Below the pieces are notes generated by a model that ran no database searches, was not told where the DNA came from, and saw nothing but the letters and a program-made list of their open reading frames with translations. Below are positions 1 through 9,263 of a DNA stretch of 64,000 nt, in pieces. This DNA comes from an uncultured Alphaproteobacteria bacterium (GTDB taxonomy: Bacteria; Pseudomonadota; Alphaproteobacteria; Rhodobacterales; Rhodobacteraceae), in the NCBI GenBank assembly GCA_902570265.1, contig CACFXF010000003.1, positions 96,466 through 160,465 of the forward strand, read 5' to 3'. Made by a program: the position numbers and the translations under genes. Each line of letters starts with the position of its first letter. Position 1 is the first letter of the stretch.

Positions 1-362
1 CCAGCACTAGACCATCCATAGGAACCAGCAAAAATTGCTGAATTTCCAAAAATATTTGATACCCTTTTTAACTCATTTGCCACTAATTTTTCAGCTTCTG
101 ACCAAGTTACTTCAATGAATGGATCTACACCTCTTAAATGATTATGACTATTAGGACCATTTTCTAACCAACTTCTCCTAATAGATGGTTTAGAAATTCT
201 TGTAGGTCCATCCTGAACATCAATTATACCAGAGCCAATTGGAGAGGGATCATTGTCATATTCAAAACCATAAAGTTCTTGAACCCTCCCATTAGTTACC
301 CTTGCTCTATATGTCCCCCAATGAGTACTGGTTAATGGTAATGTATCTATTTTTTTTTCCAT
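1..362 (-). CDS. Molybdopterin oxidoreductase, biotin sulfoxide/TMAO reductase type (5' end only)
   Basis: The first 120 codons of a gene that continues beyond the left edge. The protein begins MEKKIDTLPLTSTHWGTYRA and goes on with GRVQELYGFEYDNDPSPIG and SIRRSWLENGPNSHNHLRG. The final visible part, FAGSYGWSSAG, matches the start of the molybdopterin-binding fold in the BisC/TorA/DMSO-reductase family. No N-terminal CxxC 4Fe-4S motif is seen, in keeping with BisC/TorA-like members that lack an N-terminal cluster. No signal peptide is visible, which favours a cytoplasmic BisC-like enzyme over a periplasmic TorA, but the start is not proven. The ATG is at 362 and no strong Shine-Dalgarno precedes it. 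The substrate (an S- or N-oxide) is inferred from the family only. It lies downstream of the glycine-betaine importer on the same strand. Confidence 0.75.
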   Translation of the reverse strand, partial: MEKKIDTLPLTSTHWGTYRARVTNGRVQELYGFEYDNDPSPIGSGIIDVQDGPTRISKPSIRRSWLENGPNSHNHLRGVDPFIEVTWSEAEKLVANELKRVSNIFGNSAIFAGSYGWSSA

Positions 363-400
363 AAACTTAATTTTCAAATATAGTTTTTAATTTTTGATTT

Positions 401-2482
401 CTATTTAATTGATAAACCCAAAGCTTCACTTCTTTTTTCACTAATGGTCTTGGTAATTCGATCAACAATCATCGCGATTATAGCCATAGATATTCCAGCT
501 ATGAATCCTTTACCCATATTACCGTCTGTTAATCCAATAAATACAATCTGCTCTAGACCATTTGTACCAATCAACGCAGCAATCACTAACATAGCAATTC
601 CATACATTATTGTTTGATTCAAACCCAACATTATTACAGGTAATGCAAGAGGTATTTTTACAAGAAAAAGCAACTGCATTTTTGTTGATCCCATCATTGT
701 TGAAGCATCGATAACTTCACTTGGTAAATTTCTAATTCCATTTTCAGCATATCGAATTGAAGGAACTATGGCGTAAATGATAATTGCTAAAAGACCAGTA
801 AAATCACCAATTTTAAAAAGCATTACAAAAGGAATTAAAATTACAAATAATGGAATAGTCTGTAGAGTATCGTTTATAGGCCTAATTATCGAGGATACGA
901 CTGAATTATGTGCTGCCCATATACCTAAGGATGTTCCCACGATAAAACAAAAAACTACAGCTATTCCACAAAGATAAATTGAAATCATAGCTTCTGGCCA
1001 CATTCCAACAACAACAATAAATCCAAGACCAAAAAAAGTACCCAAAGCTAGCTTATAACCACCTACACGCCATGCAAAAAAACTATAAATTAATAGAAGT
1101 GAAAGCCATGGCATATTAGTTAAACCAAAATAAAGAAAAATCATTAACAATAATAAGAAAATAAATATTTCATTTTTTTTATTTTTTAAAAACCAAAGAG
1201 CACCTAGAATAAAAGACATAAAATAAAATATCTTATGACCCATTTCTAACTGAAAACCCCAAGTAAAAGGACTTACTGCTTGTTGAAAACCAATTTTTGT
1301 CGGCAACATAATGAAAAATAAAGTGTATGTCTTTAATAGTTTAATTTCAGTTCTAAAAGTTTTAACAAAAGTTTCAAAAAAATTATTAATATAGCTTGAT
1401 ACCCATATACTCAAATTATAGGGCCAATCAGCCAATACTTGAAAAAAACTTGCTACTATAAATAATAAAATGCTAACCAAGATAGCGAAGCCATAATAAT
1501 TAAGCCGCATGTTCTTTAAATATTTTGGACCTTTTACTGCTTTATCAGAATTAAGTGCAAAGCCCGAAGTAATTCTATCAATTATTATAGCCATCAAAGC
1601 AATTACTAATCCTACAACTAAACTCTGTCCTACCTCAGCTTTCCTTATATAGTATAAAACTTCCCAACCTATATCAGCTGTTCCTCCAATAATTGCAGCA
1701 ATAATAACCATACTTAAGGCTGCCATGGTAGATTGATTTATTCCTAAAAGAATCTGTTTTTTGCATGAAGGAAGCATTGCTTGCCAAAATAATTGTTTAG
1801 TGTTTGCACCTGACATAATGGCAGATTCAATTATATGGTCGGGGACCCTTTTAAGTCCTAGTATCGTATTTCTTACCATAGGTGGAAAAGAATATAAAAT
1901 ACTTGCAATCAAACCAACTACGGTTCCAAACCCAAATAAGAGCAAAATTGGTAATAAATAAGCAAATGTAGGTACAGTCTGAAATATATCTAAAATTGGC
2001 ATTATTACTTTTTCTGCTCTTTTTGAAAAAAATCCCCAGACTCCTAATCCAAAACCTATAAATACTGCCATTGGAACAGATATGATTACTAATGCCAAAG
2101 TATTCATACTTTCTTCCCAATATCCAATCAAGACCATGTAAAAGGTAGCAGACAAGGTAAATAGTGCTAATCTAACACCAGAAGATAAGATGGCTATAAA
2201 ACATACTAAAAAAATTACCACAATCCAAGGAAGACTATGCAATAGCCACTGCGCTCCAATTATTGGCCAACTTAGCAACCAAGAAATATTCAAGAAAAAC
2301 CAACCAAATTGCTCAATAAACTTTTCCATCGAAAAATTTATCCAGTCTGAAAAAGGAACAATTAATTCCCTTGGGTATTTTGATGCCCAAACCCACTTAT
2401 CTTGAAAAATAAGTAGAATTAAAGTGATAAAAATTATCCCTATCCAAGTTAAAGTGTTCTTTTCAAAAATACTATTTTTCAT
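401..2482 (-). CDS. proW: Glycine betaine/proline ABC importer permease, two fused ProW domains
   Basis: Inner-membrane permease of a quaternary-amine importer. The 693-residue protein is about twice the usual ProW length because two BPD_transp_1 domains sit in tandem. The first EAA-type loop is near residues 215-250 (SAIMSGANTKQLFWQAMLPS) and the second near 590-625 (DASTMMGSTKMQLLFLVKIP). Each is flanked by many hydrophobic segments, with extra membrane spans at the N-terminus and around residues 330-480. One polypeptide therefore supplies both halves of the transmembrane pore. The gene starts 17 bp downstream of proV and is last in the order proX-proV-proW, all on the minus strand. The fused layout is known from several marine alphaproteobacteria. 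Function is secure at family level; which betaine is carried is not shown. Confidence 0.9.
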   Translation of the reverse strand: MKNSIFEKNTLTWIGIIFITLILLIFQDKWVWASKYPRELIVPFSDWINFSMEKFIEQFGWFFLNISWLLSWPIIGAQWLLHSLPWIVVIFLVCFIAILSSGVRLALFTLSATFYMVLIGYWEESMNTLALVIISVPMAVFIGFGLGVWGFFSKRAEKVIMPILDIFQTVPTFAYLLPILLLFGFGTVVGLIASILYSFPPMVRNTILGLKRVPDHIIESAIMSGANTKQLFWQAMLPSCKKQILLGINQSTMAALSMVIIAAIIGGTADIGWEVLYYIRKAEVGQSLVVGLVIALMAIIIDRITSGFALNSDKAVKGPKYLKNMRLNYYGFAILVSILLFIVASFFQVLADWPYNLSIWVSSYINNFFETFVKTFRTEIKLLKTYTLFFIMLPTKIGFQQAVSPFTWGFQLEMGHKIFYFMSFILGALWFLKNKKNEIFIFLLLLMIFLYFGLTNMPWLSLLLIYSFFAWRVGGYKLALGTFFGLGFIVVVGMWPEAMISIYLCGIAVVFCFIVGTSLGIWAAHNSVVSSIIRPINDTLQTIPLFVILIPFVMLFKIGDFTGLLAIIIYAIVPSIRYAENGIRNLPSEVIDASTMMGSTKMQLLFLVKIPLALPVIMLGLNQTIMYGIAMLVIAALIGTNGLEQIVFIGLTDGNMGKGFIAGISMAIIAMIVDRITKTISEKRSEALGLSIK

Positions 2483-2499
2483 TACTTCTAAATTATCAT

Positions 2500-3558
2500 T
2501 TAATTTTCTGCAGTTGCTAATGCTGTTACGAAACTCTGAGCATTTGCCATCCCAAGCTTTTTACCAGCCTGATCCACAACAACAACCCCCACAGATTTTT
2601 TAGAAAGTAACGGAAGCATCTTTGCAACTGGCATGTCAAAAGGAACTTCTTCAGCTTTTTGTAATATTTTCTGACTTTTATCTATGATATCCGAAGCTTT
2701 TAGAACACTTTCCCATGGTACATCTTTTGTAAAATCTCTTATATAATTATCTTTTGGGTTTAAAATAAGATCTACTGGCTTTCCAATCTGAACTATTTGA
2801 CCGTCCCTCATTATAGCCATTCTATCTGCAATTCTTAAAGCTTCTTGAAAGTCATGAGTTATAAAGACTACTGATTTTTTTTGTAAGGATTGTATTCTTA
2901 AAAACTCATCCTGCATTTGTTTTCTTATTAATGGATCCAAAGCAGAGAAAGGTTCATCCAAAAACCAAACGTCAGGTTCTACAGCAAGTGATCTAGCTAT
3001 ACCAACTCTTTGCTGTTGACCACCTGATAATTCCATTGGAAAATTATTCTCTCTTCCATTAAGACCCACTAATTCGATTACTCTAACTGCTTTTTCCAGC
3101 CTTTCTTTTTCTTTTAAACCTTGTAACTTTAATGGAAATGCAATATTTTCAATTACATTTAAATGAGGCAAAAGTCCAAAATTCTGAAATACCATACCCA
3201 TCTTGTGCCTTCGTATTTCAATTAATTCTTTCTCACTTTTTCCTAAAAGATTCTCTTCATCTAGTAAAATTTTACCCACTGTGGGTTCAATTAGACGTGA
3301 AAGACAACGAACAATAGTTGATTTACCTGATCCGGACAACCCCATTATCACAAAGATTTCACCAATATGAACATCAAAGCTTACATCAGCATTAGCAACG
3401 ATATGACCGTGCTCTGTAATTTTTTTACTTAAAATTGAAGGGTCTTCTTGAGAATATGAGTTGTTTGAAAAAAAATCATCTGAATTATCACCGTAAACTT
3501 TCCATAAATTGCGACATGACAATTTTATTTGTTTAGACAATTCAACATTATTTTTCAT
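2500..3558 (-). CDS. proV: Glycine betaine/proline ABC importer ATP-binding protein
   Basis: Cytoplasmic ATPase of the quaternary-amine importer, 352 residues. Walker A GLSGSGKST is near residue 73, the signature LSGGQQQRVGIAR near 178, Walker B DVWFLDEPFSALD near 199 and the H-loop ITHDFQEAL near 233. As in ProV/OpuAA, an N-terminal extension precedes the core, and a CBS-like tail follows (about residues 290-350, ending in SVGVVVVDQAGKKLGMAN). The tail is shorter than the two-CBS module that senses ionic strength in OpuA, so osmotic gating may differ. It sits between proX and proW. A terminator-like hairpin lies between it and proX, so it is probably expressed by read-through from the proX promoter. 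Confidence 0.92.
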   Translation of the reverse strand: MKNNVELSKQIKLSCRNLWKVYGDNSDDFFSNNSYSQEDPSILSKKITEHGHIVANADVSFDVHIGEIFVIMGLSGSGKSTIVRCLSRLIEPTVGKILLDEENLLGKSEKELIEIRRHKMGMVFQNFGLLPHLNVIENIAFPLKLQGLKEKERLEKAVRVIELVGLNGRENNFPMELSGGQQQRVGIARSLAVEPDVWFLDEPFSALDPLIRKQMQDEFLRIQSLQKKSVVFITHDFQEALRIADRMAIMRDGQIVQIGKPVDLILNPKDNYIRDFTKDVPWESVLKASDIIDKSQKILQKAEEVPFDMPVAKMLPLLSKKSVGVVVVDQAGKKLGMANAQSFVTALATAEN

Positions 3559-3565
3559 TTAAAGA

Positions 3566-3608
3566 TCCAAAAATAATATGCTGAGAAACTTTAAGTTCCT
3601 CAGCATAT
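3566..3608 (-). terminator. Intercistronic terminator/attenuator after proX
   Basis: On the minus strand a perfect 9-bp stem TATGCTGAG / CTCAGCATA (3577-3585 with 3599-3607, one further A-T pair outside) is followed by a T-rich run. It lies between the stop of proX and the start of proV. It probably ends most transcripts after the binding-protein gene and lets a fraction read into proV-proW. Confidence 0.75.
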
Positions 3609-3628
3609 AAAGTCAAAATGAATAAAAA

Positions 3629-4552
3629 TTAATTCATCCAATTTTTCCAAATATTTTTATTATTGGCAATCCATTCGGCTGCAACTTCTTCAACTTTTCT
3701 ACCTTTTTCATCAACTTCTAGGATCGCTGCATTTTCATCAGCGTTAGTTAATTTCATAGCGTTAAACATTTTATAAGCTGCGGGCCACTTATCTGCAAAA
3801 CCTTTAGATACTACTTTTTGAACTTTAGCTTGTTCAAAACCACAAGCTGTATCTTTCTTTTGGGATTCCTCAATACATTTTCCATCAGTTGGATTCCATT
3901 CTACCCAATTAAAATCATATGCTGCAAATATCCAATGAGGTTGCCAAAACATCATTATTACTGGTTCTTCTGCAGCTAATGCAGATTTTAGCTCCGCAAC
4001 CATCGCTCCTTCACTACCACCTGGAATTGGTTCAAAAGGCATCTCAATACTTGCAACCATATCCCTAGAACGTGTTCCCCAGCTTGCTGGATAAGTAATT
4101 AATCTTCCTTTTGGAAAGGTTTCAGCTGATCCAAATGCTTGAGCACATTCATAAAGGGCTTTATAATCAGGTAAACCGGGACATCTTTCTTCCATATATG
4201 GTGGATAAATCCAGCCCTCTTTTGGAGAAAGACCTAGTTCACCTACTACAACAATATCCCCTTTATCGACCAAGCCATCATATAGATCACCTACATTATT
4301 AGTCCAAACTTCCGTGGAAAGGTGAATATTTCCCGAAGCAATTGCTGGATGCTGAGTTATAGCGTCTGAAACAACTATTTCTACGTTATATCCCATTTCT
4401 TTTAGTAGACCAGCTGCAACATGCGTTGAAAAATGCTGTCCCGTCCAATCCTGGATTGTTACTTTAATTGGGTCGTTGTTTTCTGGATAACTACTGGCAT
4501 TTAGTATGTTACCAAAAAATAAACCCAAGAAGATCAAAGTTCTTAAAATCAT
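3629..4552 (-). CDS. proX: Glycine betaine-type substrate-binding protein
   Basis: Periplasmic binding protein of the OpuAC/ProX family, 307 residues. A signal peptide is evident (MILRTLIFLGLFFGNILNAS, cleavage probably near residue 20). The mature part starts with PIKVTIQDWTGQHFSTHVAAGLL and carries tryptophan-rich stretches (DWTGQHF, STEVWTNN, PASWGTRS, MMFWQPHWIF) that in this family build the aromatic cage around a quaternary ammonium group. It is first in the proX-proV-proW cluster. The 700-bp region upstream holds its promoter. The cargo could be glycine betaine, proline betaine, choline or another methylated amine; the sequence does not settle this. Confidence 0.9.
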   Translation of the reverse strand: MILRTLIFLGLFFGNILNASSYPENNDPIKVTIQDWTGQHFSTHVAAGLLKEMGYNVEIVVSDAITQHPAIASGNIHLSTEVWTNNVGDLYDGLVDKGDIVVVGELGLSPKEGWIYPPYMEERCPGLPDYKALYECAQAFGSAETFPKGRLITYPASWGTRSRDMVASIEMPFEPIPGGSEGAMVAELKSALAAEEPVIMMFWQPHWIFAAYDFNWVEWNPTDGKCIEESQKKDTACGFEQAKVQKVVSKGFADKWPAAYKMFNAMKLTNADENAAILEVDEKGRKVEEVAAEWIANNKNIWKNWMN

Positions 4553-5257
4553 ATTTTTACTCCCCGTTAAATGATAATAAAATTATCCAACAAAAATTAA
4601 ATGAAAGTCAAGATTATAAAGGAAAAAACTTAAATTTTTAAAAAAAAAATCAGCAATTTTTTTTATATAGATTATTAATGATTAATTTATCAAAGGTAAG
4701 TATTAAAGTGCTAAAAACTTCAGCACATTTATAAAAAAATTCTATTTTTTTTAGTGAGACATTCTGAAGCTTTGCGTAAATTAGTTAATTATGTTAATGA
4801 AAGTCCGAGGTGGTAGCGTAGCCTAAACTTAATTCCTCCGGATTGGTGATTAAAGCCCGTAACTACCTCACCACAATTTATTATTTTTTATAAAAATTAT
4901 TGAAGCCTACTCTGTTTCAGTAATGATAATTTTATTCCATTTTATATAGCAAATTTAAATGGCTTCCTAAAGCCATCTGGTAAGGACATTTTGCTACGAA
5001 TGACTTAGAGGTTATGATTTTCATAACAGCATTTGGAGGATCATTTTTAGTTTTTTACTTTCTAGCATGTTTTCCATTATTGATAAAATTCTGATAAACT
5101 CATTATTTTATCAGTTTATTGTATTAAAAAAAATAATTAGGATGAATCTACTTTATGACTTCATAAAAATTTCCAAAACTAGTTAAACTAAAATCTAACA
5201 TTATATCAGTAATAACATCTATTTCATAAATACAATCAGCAATATAAGTGAGGGAAT
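4553..5257. other. Long intergenic region between divergent proX and pepT
   Basis: A 705-bp gap that should hold both promoters. Three things stand out. One is a very A/T-rich block at 4580-4750. The second is a G/C-rich structured segment at 4804-4872 (separate entry). The third is a perfect 8-bp hairpin CTGATAAA / TTTATCAG at 5091-5114 followed by a T-rich tail on the plus strand. A 26-codon hydrophobic reading frame starts at 5015-5017 but has no family resemblance or ribosome-binding site that would support it. Confidence 0.5.
4804..4872 (+). ncRNA. Candidate structured RNA or riboswitch (class unknown)
   Basis: A G/C-richer island in an A/T-rich gap that folds into two adjacent hairpins with complementary loops. 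Hairpin 1 pairs TCCGAGG (4804-4810) with CCTCCGGA (4835-4842, one bulge). Hairpin 2 pairs GGTGA (4845-4849) with TCACC (4868-4872). GGTAG in loop 1 (4812-4816) is complementary to CTACC in loop 2 (4863-4867), giving a possible kissing pseudoknot. The closing sequence AACTACCTCACC loosely recalls the 3' end of SAH-type riboswitches, but the consensus does not fit well. Strand is assigned from the fold and could be the reverse. Nearby genes are proX (minus) and pepT (plus). No known RNA family is claimed. Confidence 0.35.
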
Positions 5258-6514
5258 ATGTTATTTAATTTCAAGGATGAATTAGCTGAAAGGTTAATGA
5301 GGTATGCATCTATAGATAGTCAAAGTGATGAAGAATCCCATAGTACGCCAAGTAGCGAAATACAATATGATATGCTCTATTTATTAGAGAAAGAATTAAA
5401 AGAATTAAATTTAGCTGATATAAAAATAACTGAATATGGGACACTAATTGCAACTGTGCCTGGAAAAATCAAGGGAGCAGCTATTTGTTTTTTAGCTCAT
5501 GTAGATACGGCTCCACAATTTAATGCTACAAATGTAAAACCAAGAATAATTAAAAATTACGATGGTTCTGATATAAAATTCCCTGATAATGATAATTTAA
5601 TTTTAACTCCTAATGAATTTTCTTATCTTGGTGAAAAAATTGGGCATGATATTATAACTGCATCAGGTAAAACATTGCTTGGAGCGGATGATAAAGCAGG
5701 TATCGCAATAATAATGACCGCTGTTAATTTTATAGTGTCAAATCTAGAGCAAAACCATAGTGAAATAAGAATAGCATTTACAACTGATGAAGAAATTGGA
5801 AGGGGAGTTCATAAAGATCTTCCTAATGATTTAAGTGTTAAATTTGCATATACATTTGATGGAGGGAAAGTTGGTGAAATTGACAATGAGACTTTTTCAG
5901 CAGATTCAGCGGAAGTTATTATAAAAGGAGTATCCATTCATCCTGGAGAGGCAAAAAATGAAATGGTAAATGCAACACATCTGGCATCAGAAATTATTAA
6001 TAGTTTACCTTTAAAAACTATGACACCAGAAGTTACAGAAAAACGAGAAGGTTTTATTCATGCTACTGAAATGATTGGTAATTCTTCGGAAATGAAAATT
6101 AAATTCATTATACGAGATTTTGAAATAAAAGGATTAGAGAATAAAAAAGAAATCTTGAAAGATATATGCAAAAAAATACAAAATTTAGAGCAAAGAGCCA
6201 AAATTAATATTTCATTTAAACGCCAGTATAGAAATATGCGCTACTGGCTTGACGAAAACAAAATCCCTCTAGAAATCGCAGAAAATGCTCTTATTAATAA
6301 AAATATCAAGCCTATTAAAAAGCCTATAAGAGGAGGAACCGACGGCTCACTACTAACTGAAAATGGAGTTCCTACTCCAAATATTTTCACTGGAATGCAA
6401 AATGTTCACGGACCACTCGAGTGGATATCTTCTACAGATATGTCGTTAGCAACTGAGGTAATGCTTGAGATTATCAAGCTTAATTCAAATCTCGAAGCAA
6501 AAAATAATTCATAA
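5258..6514 (+). CDS. pepT: Peptidase T (tripeptide aminopeptidase)
   Basis: Cytoplasmic zinc aminopeptidase of the M20B family that releases N-terminal residues from tripeptides; 418 residues is the usual length. Metal and catalytic motifs are in place: AHVDTAPQF (near residue 80, His and Asp), LLGADDKAGIAI (near 141, bridging Asp), FTTDEEIGRG (near 173, Glu-Glu), YTFDGGKVGEID (near 197) and the C-terminal RGGTDGS and NVHGPLEW with the last zinc ligand. The central dimerisation domain includes GVSIHPGEAKNEMVNA. The ATG at 5258 follows AGTGAGGGAAT, a plausible ribosome-binding site. It stands alone on the plus strand, divergent from the betaine importer. Confidence 0.93.
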   Translation: MLFNFKDELAERLMRYASIDSQSDEESHSTPSSEIQYDMLYLLEKELKELNLADIKITEYGTLIATVPGKIKGAAICFLAHVDTAPQFNATNVKPRIIKNYDGSDIKFPDNDNLILTPNEFSYLGEKIGHDIITASGKTLLGADDKAGIAIIMTAVNFIVSNLEQNHSEIRIAFTTDEEIGRGVHKDLPNDLSVKFAYTFDGGKVGEIDNETFSADSAEVIIKGVSIHPGEAKNEMVNATHLASEIINSLPLKTMTPEVTEKREGFIHATEMIGNSSEMKIKFIIRDFEIKGLENKKEILKDICKKIQNLEQRAKINISFKRQYRNMRYWLDENKIPLEIAENALINKNIKPIKKPIRGGTDGSLLTENGVPTPNIFTGMQNVHGPLEWISSTDMSLATEVMLEIIKLNSNLEAKNNS

Positions 6515-6531
6515 AATCTTCAAATAAATTT

Positions 6532-7431
6532 TCAAGTATTTTTTTTACTAAATCCAAATATAATTTCAACTACTCCTGCCAGTAATATTGCTAAAGCACC
6601 AATCCATTGAAGAATAACCATCTGCTCTTCAGGTAATAAAATTTTAGCACTTATTACAGCAACTGCAACTTCTGACATCATCAAAATTCCAACACGTCCT
6701 GGAAATAGTATTTGAGAAATTCTAAAAATAATGCAAAAAGAAGGAAGAAGTACTATAACTGACCAAATAAATGCAATAGGAAAATTTTGACCAATTAATG
6801 CGAGACTTGGAATAGGTGCTTTATAAACCACAATAGCTAATAAAATTGAAAGTGAAGTCGTAGAAAAATAAACTATGGCAGTTAGTGGTATAATGGGAAG
6901 GTTGGACCATCTCTTTAGTATAGATGCACCTAATGCCCAAAAAAGGCCTGAAAGTATACTGGAAAAATCTCCAAAATTTAAAATTACAGTTTCTTGATCC
7001 CTAAAATCATATAAAAGAAAAATAATACCTATCAATGCAACAATTATAGAAATAACTCGAGCAATTGTTAAACGCTCGTTTAACCAAATAATACCAATAA
7101 TAGTTGACCAGATAGGACTAAGATAAAATAAAAGAGTTGCTCTGATAACTGATGTCTCAACTAATCCATTTGCATAAAATGTAAATGCTGCACCAATCAT
7201 AATTCCGGCAAAAAAAATAGGTTTGGGATATTTCTTTAATCTATCAAGATTAAAAAATATTAATGGAACTAGAATTAATAAAGGGCACGCATTTACTAAA
7301 ACAATACTCCATGATCCTACTATGCCGGATTGTTCTATTGATCTTAAAGGCAACCAATATAAACCCCATGCACAGGAACTCACCACAATAATGAGACTAA
7401 GGATTTTGTCTGATTTAAATATTAATTGCAT
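6532..7431 (-). CDS. EamA/DMT-family transporter
   Basis: A 299-residue hydrophobic protein with about ten membrane segments arranged as two EamA repeats, the usual DMT layout. The first repeat ends near ATLLFYLSPIWSTIIGIIWLNERLT and the second near IFRISQILFPGRVGILMMSEVAVAVISAKILLPEEQ; the acidic E-R/E-E-Q positions are typical of the family. Members export amino acids, metabolites or nucleotide-linked compounds, and this one's substrate cannot be deduced. It lies just downstream of the urease operon on the same strand (69 bp from ureG) and converges with pepT. Confidence 0.8.
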   Translation of the reverse strand: MQLIFKSDKILSLIIVVSSCAWGLYWLPLRSIEQSGIVGSWSIVLVNACPLLILVPLIFFNLDRLKKYPKPIFFAGIMIGAAFTFYANGLVETSVIRATLLFYLSPIWSTIIGIIWLNERLTIARVISIIVALIGIIFLLYDFRDQETVILNFGDFSSILSGLFWALGASILKRWSNLPIIPLTAIVYFSTTSLSILLAIVVYKAPIPSLALIGQNFPIAFIWSVIVLLPSFCIIFRISQILFPGRVGILMMSEVAVAVISAKILLPEEQMVILQWIGALAILLAGVVEIIFGFSKKNT

Positions 7432-7499
7432 TTAATTTTCGTTAAGTCCTATTAATCTCTTAGAAATCAATTTTAGAAAAATTTTAAAAATAAATTATT

Positions 7500-8108
7500 T
7501 TAAAGTCCACCTAAGTATTTTAGAGATGAAATGACCTCATTAATACCTTTTTGAGCTTTTAAATTTACAAAATGAAATGGCTTATGAGGCCTCTGATTAA
7601 TTGTATCATGTTTCATTTTTTCAATTGAAACATCTACATACTCAGCTAAATCGATTTTATTAATAACTAAAATATCAGATTTGGTAATTCCTGGACCTCC
7701 CTTTCTTGGGATTTCTTCACCCATAGCCACGTCAATCATGTAGATTGTTAAATCTGCTAATTCTGGACTAAAAGTAGCCGCAAGATTATCACCACCACTT
7801 TCAATTAATATTAAATCTAAATCAGGAATTTTCTTTGTTAAGTCTTCTACAGCAGATAAGTTGATTGAAGCATCTTCTCTAATTGCAGTATGAGGACAAC
7901 CTCCTGTTTCAATCCCTCTTATTCTTTCTAATGGAAGAACTTGTTTTCTCATTAAATATTCTGCATCTTCTGCTGTATAGATATCATTTGTAATTACTGC
8001 CATTGAATAGTTTGAACTTAAATTTCTACATAGCATTTCTGTTAAACTTGTTTTACCCGCACCAACTGGGCCACCTATTCCTACTTTTAAAGGTAAACCT
8101 TTTATCAT
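7500..8108 (-). CDS. ureG: Urease accessory GTPase UreG
   Basis: SIMIBI-class GTPase that powers nickel insertion into urease together with UreD, UreF and UreE. P-loop [11 protein letters not shown] is near residue 13, the invariant [10 protein letters not shown] with the CPH nickel-binding motif near 70, [15 protein letters not shown] near 103 and the guanine-specificity NKID near 150. About 202 residues, standard for UreG. The start at 8108 is preferred because GGAG lies six bases upstream; an in-frame ATG at 8120 overlaps that ribosome-binding site. It is last in the ureDABCEFG cluster. Confidence 0.95.
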   Translation of the reverse strand: MIKGLPLKVGIGGPVGAGKTSLTEMLCRNLSSNYSMAVITNDIYTAEDAEYLMRKQVLPLERIRGIETGGCPHTAIREDASINLSAVEDLTKKIPDLDLILIESGGDNLAATFSPELADLTIYMIDVAMGEEIPRKGGPGITKSDILVINKIDLAEYVDVSIEKMKHDTINQRPHKPFHFVNLKAQKGINEVISSLKYLGGL

Positions 8109-8140
8109 AACTAACTCCATTAATTACTAAAATTTTTTCA

Positions 8141-8806
8141 CTAGGATTTAAATAACCTTACTTTAAGAGTTTCATGTTTCATAGAAGCTAAATCTGCGAG
8201 AACACATTTATTTTTCATATCACATATATTTGATTTCAGTGCTTGTTTTGAAACTTCATCTATTAAAGGAAATAAATCAAATAATAATTTTTGTGCCTCT
8301 GTTTGGCCAAGTGGAATTAGTCTAGTGGAAGCATTAATGAGATTTGATATGAAACTATGTGCATAAAGTGGAAGAATATATTCCAAAGAAATAGTTTCTA
8401 ATTTGGAGATATAACCTACTATAATAGGAAGGGGCATAGGTTGAAAATCAGATCGCCTAATAGAAGATATAATTTTAGAAAAGGCTTTTCCCATTTCTAT
8501 TGTTTCATTATACCTCTCTTTACTTTGTGCAAATGCTTTTGCAATTTCCGACAAATGATTAAGTGTATTTTCTTTAGCTTTATATGACTCACAAAATAAT
8601 ATTAAGTCATTCCAGATGGATCCATATTGTAAAATATCTGATAGCCAATAGTACAAATCATTAGATCTTGAAATATTTCCCACAGAAATTTCAAATTCCA
8701 AACCATGAGAATATGCAAAGGCTCCAATTGGAAAACTAGAGGATAACCAGGCCATAACTTTATGATTTTTTGGACTAATGCTGATGTCCGGTTGTTCTAG
8801 AGTCAC
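8141..8806 (-). CDS. ureF: Urease accessory protein UreF
   Basis: Urease maturation factor that bridges UreD and UreG. Family hallmarks are WLSSSFPIGAFAYSHGLEFE at the N-terminus and LIPLGQTEAQKLL in the second half; the protein is largely alpha-helical, about 221 residues. The GTG at 8806 is chosen because AGGAGG (8815-8820) sits eight bases upstream; the GTG at 8815 would be too close to that site. The start lies inside the end of ureE, so translation is probably coupled. It is followed by ureG after 32 bp. Confidence 0.92.
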   Translation of the reverse strand: MTLEQPDISISPKNHKVMAWLSSSFPIGAFAYSHGLEFEISVGNISRSNDLYYWLSDILQYGSIWNDLILFCESYKAKENTLNHLSEIAKAFAQSKERYNETIEMGKAFSKIISSIRRSDFQPMPLPIIVGYISKLETISLEYILPLYAHSFISNLINASTRLIPLGQTEAQKLLFDLFPLIDEVSKQALKSNICDMKNKCVLADLASMKHETLKVRLFKS

Positions 8807-9233
8807 CGTATGCACCTCCTTCAGGATTAAATGGTTGGTATATAATTTCTACAACTAATCCTAAATTTTCAAGCATTTGCTTGATTACGTGATCAAAACG
8901 AAGTGTAATGCTTCCTGTATCTATCTCACAAGATAGATGCCTGTTACCAATATGCCAAGCTCCTTTCATTATAAGTAATTGATCACTGGAAGAAGCTTTC
9001 ATTAACTTTTCAGATGCAGCAATAATTTCAATCAGTCTTCCATCCTCTAATTCGATAAAGTTTCCAGATCTTAATTCCGTGGTTTTTGCTAAGTCCAGAA
9101 GAAACTCTAAACCATTGTCACTTTTCATTACTATTCTACGCCTATATCTGTCATCGTATGTTAAGGTAATGGTATCAAAAACTTCTACATTGTTAAAATC
9201 TTCAGTGGTTTTTAATTTAAATGCTTTATTCAT
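8775..9233 (-). CDS. ureE: Urease accessory nickel chaperone UreE
   Basis: Dimeric nickel chaperone delivering Ni2+ to the UreD-UreF-UreG complex; 152 residues. The N-terminal peptide-binding-like domain is followed by the metal-binding domain with AWHIGNRHLSCEI (the conserved GNRH histidine). The C-terminal tail, GGAYGDSRTTGHQH, holds only two histidines and is a short version of the His-rich tail seen in some UreE proteins. The 3' end overlaps ureF. Strong family match. Confidence 0.92.
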   Translation of the reverse strand: MNKAFKLKTTEDFNNVEVFDTITLTYDDRYRRRIVMKSDNGLEFLLDLAKTTELRSGNFIELEDGRLIEIIAASEKLMKASSSDQLLIMKGAWHIGNRHLSCEIDTGSITLRFDHVIKQMLENLGLVVEIIYQPFNPEGGAYGDSRTTGHQH

Positions 9234-9263
9234 TACTTTCCCAAATATATAGAGAATAAATGT

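Noticed and set aside
4804..4872. Calling the structured segment an SAH, SAM-II or SAM-V riboswitch
   Set aside because: Only the closing AAC...CTCAC part recalls SAH switches; core nucleotides and lengths do not fit any of these classes by eye.
5015..5095. A 26-codon hydrophobic reading frame
   Set aside because: No ribosome-binding site, no homologue I recognise and length expected by chance in A/T-rich DNA.
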